Shown here piece by piece: positions 27,604 through 36,752 of a stretch of 64,000 nt of DNA (its first letter is position 1; each line of letters begins with the position of its first letter). The position numbers were made by a program, and so were the translations under genes. The notes under the pieces were generated by a model that was given only the letters and a program-made list of their open reading frames with translations, did no database searches and was not told the DNA's origin. The stretch is from contig JAIQFF010000015.1 of assembly GCA_020073395.1 (NCBI GenBank), positions 1 through 64,000 of the forward strand, written 5' to 3'. The stretch comes from Terriglobia bacterium. GTDB lineage: Bacteria; Acidobacteriota; Terriglobia; Terriglobales; Acidobacteriaceae.

Positions 27604-29541
27604 TTACGGCTCGATATAGATGTTCACGTCGCCGTTGGGCATGGTCTTCACCGAAAGCACGGCAATCGGCGCGCCCGCGTTCGTATCTTCAATCTGCAGC
27701 AGGTCGAGACTGGTCCACAACAGCGGATCCAGCGCGGCGTGCAACTGTCGAATCAGGGGAGGATCGGCAGTGAGGTCGGGCGGAATCGAAGTTGCAATCC
27801 AGTCGGTGAAAAACGCCCGTACGCTGCGCTCCTCAGGTTCGAAACTGACTTCTACCTGCACTTCGAATATCACTGGAAGAGGTATGGGAAAGCTGAAAAT
27901 CCCCGATTGCATGCGAGTGCCCATCAGCGTGAACAGGATACGATGCCGCCGGTTGTGCGCCGCCAACCCGTCATACCAATAGGAGGTCGTGCCGGCAAAT
28001 GCGTTGCCGGCAAAGGAAGCGCCGGACAGATGTGCGATCGCGGCCTGAACCTGGGGAGCCGCCGCGGCGATGACATCATTCGCGCTGAGGTGCATGTTCG
28101 TACCGTCCGCCGCCGACATCCAGGGAGTCAGTTGCCTGGCAGCGGTATCGCCTCGCGTCCAGAATACGACCCCGCTTTCGAAGTCCTCGAAACGGTTGCG
28201 GCTTACCTCGGCCCCGGGCGTCGAAGCCGGACCCACCAACGTGGGCAGCCCCGGGTTCAACACCACTGCAGTTGGCAGCGTGGTCAGCCGTGAGGCCGTA
28301 GCCACCGGCGCAGTGCTGGTGGCCGCGGTGCTTGTGGCTACCGTGTTCGCCGCTGCCGCCACCGTGGTTGCTCCAGTCGCCGCCGCGCTCACCCGCGACG
28401 GGGTATTCACCACCGTGCGCGCAAATCCCAGGTCCAGCGCCTCCGCCGGCAACTTGACCACATCGAGCGGCAGGTTGAGAACCGGTTTGCGACGCGACTC
28501 CGGACGGCGGTGGCCGATGCGACGGTCCGGAATCAGTTCGTCACTGATCGGATACCCGAGATTGGGATTGCGCTCCCACCCATTGGCTGCCCAGAACTCG
28601 CGAATCAGGCCGTGTACGTCATAGGCTCCGGTGTTGGGCGTCCAGTAAATCGACCCCGCCTGGAAATGGTTATAGCGCCCGATGCCGTCCGGCGTTCCCG
28701 TCTCGTCCGTCGTGGGATAACCCAGGATGCTGGTTTCCGCCCCCAGCGCCAGGTACTTGGCGTGGATTGCCCCATGCACTTCATGCGTATTGCCGCTGTC
28801 AGCGCTGACCCCTGGAAGGGGAAGGCGCAATCTCGATTCATCGATCGCAACCACACGAGCGCTGTCCACCACGGCGGCAGAACTCAATACGGATGTCGTA
28901 ACCGGTGTCCTGACGGCGGAGGTCACACTCGCGAGCGGCGTCGTCATAGCGACCGCCCGCGCGGATGCGGTCAGGGGAACTGCGGCCGTCAGCGGCACTG
29001 CCACCGGCGCATCTCCTCCCGCAAACCAGTAGATGGAACCACCCTGAAAGTGATTGAAGAGCCCGATGTGATTGAGGTCCTCGCCTTGCGTCTGGTCGCT
29101 GGTGGGATACCCCAGGAAGCTGCGCTCCCAACCCAGAGAAGACCACTTGGTGCGGATAACACCGTGCACTTCGTGCGCACCCACGGCCGGATGCCAGTAG
29201 ATCGAGCCGCCGTTAAAGTGCCGGAAAAAGCCTTCGCCATCCGGGCAAGCCGTGATCGACGTAGTTGGGCTTCCCAGGAAGCCCGCCGCCCCGCCCAAAT
29301 CCGTGTACTTAAGGCCGATGAAGAACGTGGCGGCCTCAAGTGGAGTTTGGAAGCGCCCAATCGCACCGACCAGAGTGGCATCGGCGATCAAACCCCGGCT
29401 CACGTCTCTGAATGCTTCCACCACTCCTGATCCCGAGAAGACGGATTGGCCGGCTTCCGCTGCGGCGGCAACAACCGTTTCCGGCAAGCCACGGCTGAGC
29501 AGATCGTCGGTGGTCACTCGCAAGACTTGTGGAGATGCCAT
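27604..29541 (-). CDS. LGFP-repeat protein
   Basis: 645 residues. LGFP repeats are visible at about 88-94 (FLGSPTT), 142-149 (FLGYPTSD), 272-280 (ILGYPTTDE) and 327-335 (NLGYPISDE), each followed by an F/Y-x-x-F-x-x-GSIYW strand and a HEVHG/YDVHG motif. In mycobacterial and other surface proteins this repeat binds or anchors to cell envelope material. Thr/Ala/Val-rich linkers lie at about 180-230 and 370-430. The C-terminal ~200 residues form a separate domain of unknown type, starting NRFEDFESGVVFWTRG. No signal peptide is seen at the N-terminus, odd for a surface-type repeat. GGGAGG precedes the ATG. First gene of the three-gene operon. Confidence 0.78.
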   Translation of the reverse strand: MASPQVLRVTTDDLLSRGLPETVVAAAAEAGQSVFSGSGVVEAFRDVSRGLIADATLVGAIGRFQTPLEAATFFIGLKYTDLGGAAGFLGSPTTSITACPDGEGFFRHFNGGSIYWHPAVGAHEVHGVIRTKWSSLGWERSFLGYPTSDQTQGEDLNHIGLFNHFQGGSIYWFAGGDAPVAVPLTAAVPLTASARAVAMTTPLASVTSAVRTPVTTSVLSSAAVVDSARVVAIDESRLRLPLPGVSADSGNTHEVHGAIHAKYLALGAETSILGYPTTDETGTPDGIGRYNHFQAGSIYWTPNTGAYDVHGLIREFWAANGWERNPNLGYPISDELIPDRRIGHRRPESRRKPVLNLPLDVVKLPAEALDLGFARTVVNTPSRVSAAATGATTVAAAANTVATSTAATSTAPVATASRLTTLPTAVVLNPGLPTLVGPASTPGAEVSRNRFEDFESGVVFWTRGDTAARQLTPWMSAADGTNMHLSANDVIAAAAPQVQAAIAHLSGASFAGNAFAGTTSYWYDGLAAHNRRHRILFTLMGTRMQSGIFSFPIPLPVIFEVQVEVSFEPEERSVRAFFTDWIATSIPPDLTADPPLIRQLHAALDPLLWTSLDLLQIEDTNAGAPIAVLSVKTMPNGDVNIYIEP

Positions 29542-30065
29542 GGTAGGTGCCTCCCAGATGTTCAGAAAAAAGTATCTACGAACGTTTCAGACAATCCTGG
29601 ATACTGACGCGTGGAGTGGTCAGGGTTCGGGGGTCCCATCAGGCAGCTCGAACAGGGTGCCTGTCTGAATCTTCAGCGTTGAGCAACCAGTCGATTTACG
29701 CGCATGCAAGCGAGAGGCCAAAACAGGGAACTTGCATCTGCTTGAGAAAAAGAGCAGTCAGGAAGTGTGGCGAGATATTTTGTAACCAAATGGATAGCGG
29801 ACTATCCGACTGGATAGACTTCGGTGCCGATCTCAGATCGTTCGCAGACCCGTGTGGACCTCGAATACTTCCAAATTACGTCTGGCTGGAACGAACTCCC
29901 GTGGCCTGATTTTCTCCGAAAACGCGGGCGATAGATCGCGACGAAGGATGATGAGGAGCGAGTCTCCATCACTGCCGGCCGGTGACCTGACCGGTGCCTG
30001 TCAGAAGGTCGGGCATGCGACCGAATCAAAAACCATACCTCGTTCGCATGCCCGCGGCTTTCTCG
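29542..30065. other. intergenic region upstream of the LGFP operon
   Basis: 524 bases between the start of the LGFP gene and the stop of the RND pump gene. It should contain the promoter of the three-gene operon. No gene, RNA or clear hairpin was recognised. Confidence 0.35.
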
Positions 30066-33000
30066 CTAAAACGCCGCTTCCGCCGGCTCAAGCATCCTCT
30101 CCGGCTCCGCAACCTCTTCGGAAGTTCGGGTGTGCGTCTTTGCCACCAGCATGTAAATCGATGGCACGATGAACAATGTAAACATCGTTCCAATGATCAT
30201 CCCGCTGACCAGCATGATACCGATGCTGTTGCGCGCTCCGGCTCCCGGTCCCTTGGCCAGCACGAGTGGGAAGTGTCCGATCACCGTAGCCGCAGTCGTC
30301 ATGAGAATGGGCCGCAACCGGGTCTCAGCCGCCTCGATAATCGCAGCCAGCTTGTCCTTCCCCGTTTCTTGCAAATGGTTGGCGAACTCGACGATCAGGA
30401 TGCCATTCTTTGACACCAGGCCGACCAACGTGATCAACCCCACCTGACTGTATATGTTGAGCGTCGTCAACCCCACGAACGAAAACAACAGCGCTCCTGA
30501 AATGGCCAGTGGGACCGACCCCGCGAGGATGATAAAAGGATCGCGGAAGCTCTCGAACTGCGCCGCCAGAACCAGATAGATCAGGATTCCAGACAATAGG
30601 AAAGTTCCCAGGAACTTGCTGCCCTCGGTCCTGAGCTGACGCGACTCACCGGCGTAGTCAACCGTGAAGCCCTGCGGCAGGATCGTCTTCGCCTCAGCTT
30701 CGAGCACCTTGAGTGCCTGATCCAGGGGCACTCCCGGAGGAACCACTCCCTGAATTCGTACCGCGTTGAGCTGCTGAAACTTCTTCAGGTCGCGCGGCTC
30801 GGTCGTCGTCTTCAAGGTCGCGAAGGTGGAAAGCGGCACCAGCTTGTTCTGCGATCCGGTGACGTATATCTGCGACAGCTGCTCGGGCGTCAAACGCTCC
30901 GCGCGTTCGATTTGCGGAATGACTTTGTAACTCCGGCCCTGAATGCTGAACCGGTTGACATAATTTCCACCCAGCATGGTGGATAGGTCCTGTCCAGCCT
31001 GGCTCAGGTCCACTCCCTGGGAGCGCAGCTTGTCGCGGTCGAAGACAACCTCAGTCTGCGGCTGGTCGTATTTCAAATCGGAGTCGGCGTAGATGAATTT
31101 GCCGCTGCCAAAGGCTGTCCCCACCAGCCGCTTCGCGATGTCAACCAGCTGCTGCGGCTCGCCCGGCGAGGCGATCACGAAGTCAACCGGAAAGTTTCCT
31201 CCTCCGGGCAGTGCCGGCGGAGTCAGCGGAATGACACGGATGCCCGCGATCTTCGAAAGCGGCCCAGTGGATTCGAGCAGCAGTTGCTGCGCTGTCTGCT
31301 TGCGCTCGCTCCACGGCTTGGTCACCATGCCGCCAAAGCCGCCGGTCGGAGAAGTGATCTGGAAAATACTCTGGCTCTCCGGTAAAGAATGATAGACGTC
31401 GTATACCTGATTGGTGAACAACCGGGTCTGATCGATCGTTGAATTAGGCGACGCCTGGATCACCCCGAAAACCACTCCCTGGTCTTCGGCCGGCGCCAGT
31501 TCCCGCTGCGAGAACATGTAGAACGGAATCATCAGTACGGCCACGATCGCCCACAACGTGAGCACCACCGGCCGGTAGCGCAGTGTGCCGGTCAGGGTGT
31601 GTTCATAAGCGCGGCGTACCCGTTCGAAGCGACGGTTGATCCATCCCGCGAACCCTCGCTCGGTGTCTCCCGCGCGCAGCAATTTCGATCCCATCATCGG
31701 AGAAAGCGTCAGTGCCACCACTCCGGAGACGATCACAGCGCCCGCGAGCGTAAATGCGAACTCGCGGAATAAGGCGCCGGTAAGTCCGCCCTGAATGCCG
31801 ATGGGCGCATACACTGCGGCCAACGTGATAGTCATCGAAATGATCGGGCCCACCAGTTCACGGGCGGCATCCAGGGCAGCCTGTTGCGGTGACTTGCCCA
31901 TTTGCAGATGGCGCTCGACATTCTCCACCATGACGATCGCGTCATCCACCACCAGGCCGACCGAGAGCACGATGGCCAACAGGGTCAGCAGGTTGATGGT
32001 GAAGCCAAACGCGAGCATCAGGAAGACAGCGCCAATAAGCGAAATCGGGATGGCCACGACTGGGATGAGCACCGAGCGCATCGACCCGAGAAACAGGAAT
32101 ATGACCACGATTACGATGAGCAACGTCTCGGTGAGAGTGCGGAGCACTTCGTTGATCGCGTCCTGGATGTAGGCCGTCGAGTCGTAGGGAATGCCAACCT
32201 TCATCCCCGTCGGCAACTGCGCCTGAATGCCGGGGATCGCCTCGCGAACTCGCTTGATCACTTCCAGTGAATTGGCTGTCGGAAGCACCCAGACGCCCAT
32301 GAAGGTCGCGGTCTCGCCGTTGAAGCGGACTTCCGAGTCGTAATTCTGGGCGCCCAGCACCACGTCCGCGATCTCGCCGAGTCGCACTACCACGCCGTTG
32401 TCGTTCTTCACCACCAACTGGCGAAATTCATCTGCGGTGCGCAGGTCAGTGTTCGCGACCAGGTTGACCGATACCATCGAACCCTTGGTGCTTCCCAGCG
32501 CAGACAGGTAGTTGTTCTTCGCTAATGCGTCGTGCACAGCGGAGGGAGAAATCCCCAGCGCCGCCATCTTGTCCGGCTTCAGCCAGACTCGCATCGCGAA
32601 AGTACGATCGCCCAGGATATCGGCCCGCTGCACTCCACTGATGGCGCTCAGCTTGGGCTGTACGACTCGCGTCAGATAATCGGTGATCTGGTTTTGGTCC
32701 AGGTCGGCTGACGAGAAGCCGATGTACATAGCGGCAAATTGATTGTCCGCCGTTTGCAGGTCAATGACCGGCGCCTCGGCTTCAGGTGGCAGGTCGTTGC
32801 GGACCTGGGCCACTTTCGCCTGGATCTGGGTGAGCGCCGCGTTGGTATCGTAATTGAGCTTCAGGTGCACCGTGATCGTGCTGAGCCCCTGCGCACTCGA
32901 CGATTCCATGTAGTCGATACCATCAGCGCTCGCTATGACCCGCTCGAGCGGAGTGGTAATAAATCCGCGCACCAGGTCGGCATTCGCGCCCACGTAAGTC

Positions 33001-33146
33001 GTCGAAACCGACACCACCGCAATGTCGCTTCGCGGGTACTGACGCACACTGAGCGAGCGAATGGACTGCAGCCCGGCAATCAGGATAACCAGACTGACAA
33101 CCATCGCGAGGACGGGTCGTTTAATGAACAGGTCCGTAAACTTCAT
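30066..33146 (-). CDS. RND multidrug efflux pump, inner membrane subunit
   Basis: 1026 residues, the normal length of a hydrophobe/amphiphile RND pump. The first membrane helix FIKRPVLAMVVSLVILIAG, the conserved porter-domain RQYPRSDIAVVSVSTTYVGA, and the proton-relay helix LSVGLVVDDAIVMVENVERH with its Asp-Asp pair are all present. A second half with LVGLVSKNGILIVEFANHLQ repeats the topology. It would extrude drugs or lipophilic compounds from the periplasm through a TolC-type channel, whose gene is not here. It starts 2 bases after the adaptor stop. Confidence 0.92.
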   Translation of the reverse strand: MKFTDLFIKRPVLAMVVSLVILIAGLQSIRSLSVRQYPRSDIAVVSVSTTYVGANADLVRGFITTPLERVIASADGIDYMESSSAQGLSTITVHLKLNYDTNAALTQIQAKVAQVRNDLPPEAEAPVIDLQTADNQFAAMYIGFSSADLDQNQITDYLTRVVQPKLSAISGVQRADILGDRTFAMRVWLKPDKMAALGISPSAVHDALAKNNYLSALGSTKGSMVSVNLVANTDLRTADEFRQLVVKNDNGVVVRLGEIADVVLGAQNYDSEVRFNGETATFMGVWVLPTANSLEVIKRVREAIPGIQAQLPTGMKVGIPYDSTAYIQDAINEVLRTLTETLLIVIVVIFLFLGSMRSVLIPVVAIPISLIGAVFLMLAFGFTINLLTLLAIVLSVGLVVDDAIVMVENVERHLQMGKSPQQAALDAARELVGPIISMTITLAAVYAPIGIQGGLTGALFREFAFTLAGAVIVSGVVALTLSPMMGSKLLRAGDTERGFAGWINRRFERVRRAYEHTLTGTLRYRPVVLTLWAIVAVLMIPFYMFSQRELAPAEDQGVVFGVIQASPNSTIDQTRLFTNQVYDVYHSLPESQSIFQITSPTGGFGGMVTKPWSERKQTAQQLLLESTGPLSKIAGIRVIPLTPPALPGGGNFPVDFVIASPGEPQQLVDIAKRLVGTAFGSGKFIYADSDLKYDQPQTEVVFDRDKLRSQGVDLSQAGQDLSTMLGGNYVNRFSIQGRSYKVIPQIERAERLTPEQLSQIYVTGSQNKLVPLSTFATLKTTTEPRDLKKFQQLNAVRIQGVVPPGVPLDQALKVLEAEAKTILPQGFTVDYAGESRQLRTEGSKFLGTFLLSGILIYLVLAAQFESFRDPFIILAGSVPLAISGALLFSFVGLTTLNIYSQVGLITLVGLVSKNGILIVEFANHLQETGKDKLAAIIEAAETRLRPILMTTAATVIGHFPLVLAKGPGAGARNSIGIMLVSGMIIGTMFTLFIVPSIYMLVAKTHTRTSEEVAEPERMLEPAEAAF

Positions 33147-33148
33147 GT

Positions 33149-34273
33149 TTAGCTGTCCTCGGGCTTGGGAGCGGGACTATTTCCCGGCTGAACTTTGTTG
33201 TTGACCTGGACGGCGGCGCCATTGCGCAGCTTGAACACGCCCGACGTCACAACCTCGTCACCCGGGTTCAGGCCCGAAACAACTGCCACCTGGTCGCCAC
33301 GCGATCCTTCGACCTTTACGAACTGTTGTCGCACTCCACGGTAGGTCTGACCTTTCGGGTCTTTCAGGTCAGTGATCACATAAACCGAGTCGCCGTACGG
33401 GGCATAGCTGATGGCAGACGCCGGCAGCGTGATCACGGGCCGGCTTGCGCCCAGGACCACTTCCACCTGTACGAACATGCCGGGCTGCAACTTGCCCTCC
33501 GGATTGGCCAGGGTCGCCTGCACCTGAACGTTCCGCGTAGCCTCGTCTACCACCGAGTCCAGAGCCGTCACCCGGCCGGTAAAGGACTTGCCTCCGAGAT
33601 CGTCGGAGGTCACGAGCAGGTTGCGACCGACTCGCACTTGCCCCAAGGCCTGCTGCGGCAAACCAAAGTCGACATAAATAGGATTGAGGGCCTGCAGTTG
33701 AACCACCGGACTGCCCGCGGACAGATACTGCCCGAGGTTCACCTTGCGGATCCCCAGCGTGCCCGAGAACGGCGCCCGGATCGTCTTGCGCTCAATCGTG
33801 GCCCGTATTTCCCCCACGTTCGCTTCGGTCTGTCGCTGCTGCGCCGTGGCCTGGTCGTACTCCATCCGCGAAATCACGCCCTGTTTTACCAACTGCTCCA
33901 TGCGGCCGAAATTCAACTTCGCAAGATCACGCTGTGCTTCAAGCGCGGCTAACTGGGCCCGTTCCTGACGCGTATCAAGCTCAACTAGGACGTCTCCCGC
34001 CCGAACCGACTTGCCGGAATCAAAATTAATCCGCGCCACTGAACCGGGAAGGTCCGCGCTCACCATGACACCGCGAACCGCTTCCACGGTGCCGATTACA
34101 GCTGTTGTCGAAGGCCACACTTCCCTCTTAACCACCAAGCTGGTAACTGCTTCGGGAGGTGGCTGAAAGCTGGCAGCCTGCACCGCGGACTGAACCTGTT
34201 TGAATTTGATGAAGCCCAGGGCCGTGAGCAGCACTGCCGTCACGCCCAACATCAGGAACATTCTTTTCGCCAT
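33149..34273 (-). CDS. RND efflux periplasmic adaptor subunit
   Basis: 374 residues from the ATG at 34273 (GGGGAAG upstream). It has an N-terminal anchor (MFLMLGVTAVLLTALGF), a lipoyl domain (GVMVSADLPGSVARINFDSG), an alpha-hairpin with RQERAQLAALEAQRDLAKLN, the second lipoyl half APFSGTLGIRKVNLGQYLSA, then beta-barrel and membrane-proximal domains. The 13 codons that extend the frame upstream have no better signal. First gene of a two-gene minus-strand operon with the RND pump; no regulator or outer membrane factor gene is nearby. Confidence 0.9.
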   Translation of the reverse strand: MAKRMFLMLGVTAVLLTALGFIKFKQVQSAVQAASFQPPPEAVTSLVVKREVWPSTTAVIGTVEAVRGVMVSADLPGSVARINFDSGKSVRAGDVLVELDTRQERAQLAALEAQRDLAKLNFGRMEQLVKQGVISRMEYDQATAQQRQTEANVGEIRATIERKTIRAPFSGTLGIRKVNLGQYLSAGSPVVQLQALNPIYVDFGLPQQALGQVRVGRNLLVTSDDLGGKSFTGRVTALDSVVDEATRNVQVQATLANPEGKLQPGMFVQVEVVLGASRPVITLPASAISYAPYGDSVYVITDLKDPKGQTYRGVRQQFVKVEGSRGDQVAVVSGLNPGDEVVTSGVFKLRNGAAVQVNNKVQPGNSPAPKPEDS

Positions 34274-34620
34274 GACTTCCCCTTTAGTCCGAAACCAAAT
34301 AATTACCTTCATCGCCGGCGACTGACCCGCAAGTCCCAGCTAACGCCATCACTTACGTCGGGATACCGTAATGAGAGCCCCAAACCTCGGGTCCCGAGCC
34401 AATCTGATTCATCTTTGATTCAGCACAAGCTGGCCAGGATTCGAGCAAATTCAATCGAAAAGGTCATTCCTGACAAGACACCGCAGATTTGTGCAGTTTG
34501 ACGCCTCTTGTGCTCATTAATCTTGCATACAGATAAATTGCCCTCCTGTGTAAGTCGAATGAGGAAACTCCAAATCGACACTCCAGAGAAAGAAATATTG
34601 GGGGGGGAGGCAAAGTCAAA
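34274..34620. other. intergenic region upstream of the RND operon
   Basis: 347 bases, AT-richer than its surroundings around 34380-34600. It ends in a run of eight or more G residues just before the small plus-strand frame at 34621. No RNA gene recognised. Confidence 0.3.
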
Positions 34621-34926
34621 GTGCTGTTTATCTCGAATGCGCTGGACTTCAAGCCCGAAACCGTCGTCTTAGATGTCAGCAGAACTCCGCAAAAAATGGC
34701 GAATGACTATCTGGATCTTCCCCGGTGGCACGCCCCCACCGACTTCCTCAAGAAGATCGGCGTCGACTTCGGGATGCGCGACATGACCCTGGAGCCCAGC
34801 CAGGAGGCAAGGCGGGTGGTTCTAGACCGGCAACGGCCAGGGCAAGCCCCAGCCGCCGTGCCCGGAGAGGGTGTGAATGGTTGCGCGGATTTCCCGTGTG
34901 CGGCAACAAGCCTCAATGATGATTGA
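34621..34926 (+). CDS. hypothetical small protein, uncertain
   Basis: A 101-codon frame starting GTG, preceded by GGGAGG. The first 65 residues (for example YLDLPRWHAPTDFLKKIGVD) have protein-like composition; the last third (QRPGQAPAAVPGEGVNGC) does not. No family recognised. It may be a degraded gene or a chance frame. Confidence 0.25.
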   Translation: MLFISNALDFKPETVVLDVSRTPQKMANDYLDLPRWHAPTDFLKKIGVDFGMRDMTLEPSQEARRVVLDRQRPGQAPAAVPGEGVNGCADFPCAATSLNDD

Positions 34927-35112
34927 AAGGCGTCCTGCCTCGCTCGCGAGGTAACATTACTGTGACCTGCTATAGCTGAAACATTCTCTGTAACTCGATC
35001 GCCCTGCAACAGGGCGCGAAATCCTGGGAGTCGCGACTGCTTGCCAGTATGGAACATCTCCGGCAGGCAAGACCAGCGATCCGCCTGCGGCAATCACTTG
35101 AATAGCACGTCC

Positions 35113-35466
35113 TCATGATGCCGGAGAACGCACACCGTCTTGATGCACGTACTTGATCACTTCTACGTCAGACACGGCGATTAGGCCCTCGTCCACCATC
35201 TGATCCAAGGCAGGCAGAAGCCTGCTGATGTTCTCTTGCGTATCCACAACCGACACCATGATGGGACGATCGGAGGATTTGAGCAGGTGAGCGCGGTGAA
35301 TCAGCGTACTGGCTCCGTAGCCTTCAATGCCGCGATAAACTGTGGCCCCGGCAATGTCGAGTTCTCTGCACTTTTCGACAATGGCTTGATACAGCGGCTT
35401 CCCATGCCACTTGTCATCTTCGCCGAAGTGAATTCGGAGCATCTTGGCCTTGCCTTCGAGTTTCAT
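35113..35466 (-). CDS. DUF190 (PII-like) protein
   Basis: 117 residues with the DUF190 core KMLRIHFGEDDKWHGKPLYQAIVEKCRELDIAGATVYRGIEGYGAS (shown here as the family's start-to-middle pattern), then PIMVSVVDTQENISRLLP and VEVIKYVH. DUF190 proteins adopt a PII-like ferredoxin fold and are often encoded beside crcB. The ATG at 35466 overlaps the stop of the tandem DUF190 gene (ATGA), so it is coupled to it; the long N-terminal extension in the open frame is not coding. It is the last gene of the crcB operon. Confidence 0.85.
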   Translation of the reverse strand: MKLEGKAKMLRIHFGEDDKWHGKPLYQAIVEKCRELDIAGATVYRGIEGYGASTLIHRAHLLKSSDRPIMVSVVDTQENISRLLPALDQMVDEGLIAVSDVEVIKYVHQDGVRSPAS

Positions 35467-36197
35467 ACGCCTGTCTCCTGACGCCGCCCGGTTTTCTCGT
35501 AGTCGTGCGTGTACTTGATGACATCCACGTCGGAAAGCACAACCAACCCCTGCTTCACCATTTCGTCCAGGATGGGCATGAAAGCTTTGATTTTCTCTTC
35601 CGTATCGACGATGGAAAGCAGGATCGGCCGGTCGTGAGAGAGGCTGAGCGCGGCGTCTTTGTGGATTCTCCGGTTCGCACCGTAGCCCAGGATTCCGCGG
35701 TAAACTGTCACGCCGGCAATATCGTGGGCCCGCAACCCTCCCACGATCGCTTCGTACAAAGGCTTGCCGTTCCACTTGTCGTTCTCACCCACGTAAATGC
35801 GCATCAATTTGGCCTTGCTCTCGCTTTTGAGTGCGGGTTTCCCAGGCGGAGCCGCTTGTTCTTTCGTCGTCTCGGCTGGTTTTACGATGGTAGTGTCGTG
35901 CATTTCAATCAAGCCAGTGCCTACCATCGCTTGAAGCTTGGGGAGCAGTTCCTCAACTTTCTGCGCAGTTTCGATGAACTCCACTTTGATAGGCAAATGG
36001 GTTGCCAGATCTACGAGCCGGGTCGTGTGTAGATGGTGATCGGCGCCAAAGCCTCCAATACCGCGCGTCACGGTTGCCCCCGCAACGCCCCGGAAGAAGA
36101 GAAAATCCAGGATGGCCGCATAGGCCGCGCCCCCGTGATACTGCTGGTCCTCTGCGACGTAGATGGCGACCTTCTTAGCAGGTCCAGATGTGAGCAC
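35463..36197 (-). CDS. tandem DUF190 (PII-like) protein
   Basis: 244 residues made of two DUF190 domains joined by a Pro/Ala/Lys linker (about residues 107-130). The first runs from KVAIYVAEDQQYHGG to ETAQKVEELLPKL. The second runs from KLMRIYVGENDKWNG to VDVIKYTHDYEKT and is close to the neighbouring single-domain protein, while the first is more divergent. A strong AGGAGG sits 7 bases before a GTG start at 36197, inside the preceding small ORF. A role in sensing or regulating the fluoride channel is inferred from the operon only. Confidence 0.83.
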   Translation of the reverse strand: MLTSGPAKKVAIYVAEDQQYHGGAAYAAILDFLFFRGVAGATVTRGIGGFGADHHLHTTRLVDLATHLPIKVEFIETAQKVEELLPKLQAMVGTGLIEMHDTTIVKPAETTKEQAAPPGKPALKSESKAKLMRIYVGENDKWNGKPLYEAIVGGLRAHDIAGVTVYRGILGYGANRRIHKDAALSLSHDRPILLSIVDTEEKIKAFMPILDEMVKQGLVVLSDVDVIKYTHDYEKTGRRQETGV

Positions 36198-36378
36198 TTT
36201 TCTTCCTCCTCGTATAGCCCTCGCCAGCTGACAGGAAATTCAGCCGCACGCCCAGGTATTCCACCGCCGGTATGAGCTGCCTGGTGTGTTCCAGGATGTC
36301 CACGCAGCAGTTGGGACCCGCTCCTCTGACTAGTGTCGGGCCTACGCTGACTTCCTGCACTGCTGTATCCGCCTTCAT
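36175..36378 (-). CDS. small hypothetical protein in the crcB operon
   Basis: 67 residues, starting MKADTAVQEVSVGPTLVRG, with a Cys pair in GPNCCVDILEHTRQ and another Cys at the C-terminus. Its ATG overlaps the crcB stop (ATGA), and its end overlaps the next gene by 23 bases, which supports real translation in the operon. No family recognised; no membrane segment. Confidence 0.5.
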   Translation of the reverse strand: MKADTAVQEVSVGPTLVRGAGPNCCVDILEHTRQLIPAVEYLGVRLNFLSAGEGYTRRKKSAHIWTC

Positions 36379-36752
36379 GGCATTGCCCTCCCTGCTGCAG
36401 CACCCGCCCAAACCGCCACGAAACCGGTCACCACACTCAACGTGATATTAAGAAATGCAGTCAGGAATTGTCCGTCCTGCACGGTGCGCAGCGTCTCATA
36501 TTCGAATGTCGAAAACGTTGTATAAGCGCCGATGAAACCAATTGGGACCAGATAAATCCAATTCGGGTTCCAGCGCATCTTCTCTGCTAACAGGCTCATG
36601 ATCAGGCCGATCAGGAAGGACCCCGAAATGTTGATCACGAAAGTTCCGTATGGGAAACGCGTTCCCATCTTTTCTCCGATGTAACTCCCCAACCAGTAGC
36701 GGGCAATCGATCCCGCGAACCCGCCGATTCCAACCATCACATATTTAACCAA
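36375..36752 (-). CDS. crcB: fluoride ion channel/exporter CrcB (Fluc)
   Basis: 125 residues with four membrane segments and the diagnostic motifs GGFAGSIARYWLG, GTFVINISGSFLIG and GAYTTFSTFEYETL. The Asn and the Phe residues of these motifs line the fluoride pathway in Fluc channels, which act as antiparallel dimers in the inner membrane. It is the first gene of a four-gene overlapping operon with DUF190 genes. The start appears to be a TTG at 36752 (AAGGAA upstream); an ATG five codons later is an alternative. I looked for a fluoride riboswitch upstream and did not find one. Confidence 0.92.
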   Translation of the reverse strand: MVKYVMVGIGGFAGSIARYWLGSYIGEKMGTRFPYGTFVINISGSFLIGLIMSLLAEKMRWNPNWIYLVPIGFIGAYTTFSTFEYETLRTVQDGQFLTAFLNITLSVVTGFVAVWAGAAAGRAMP

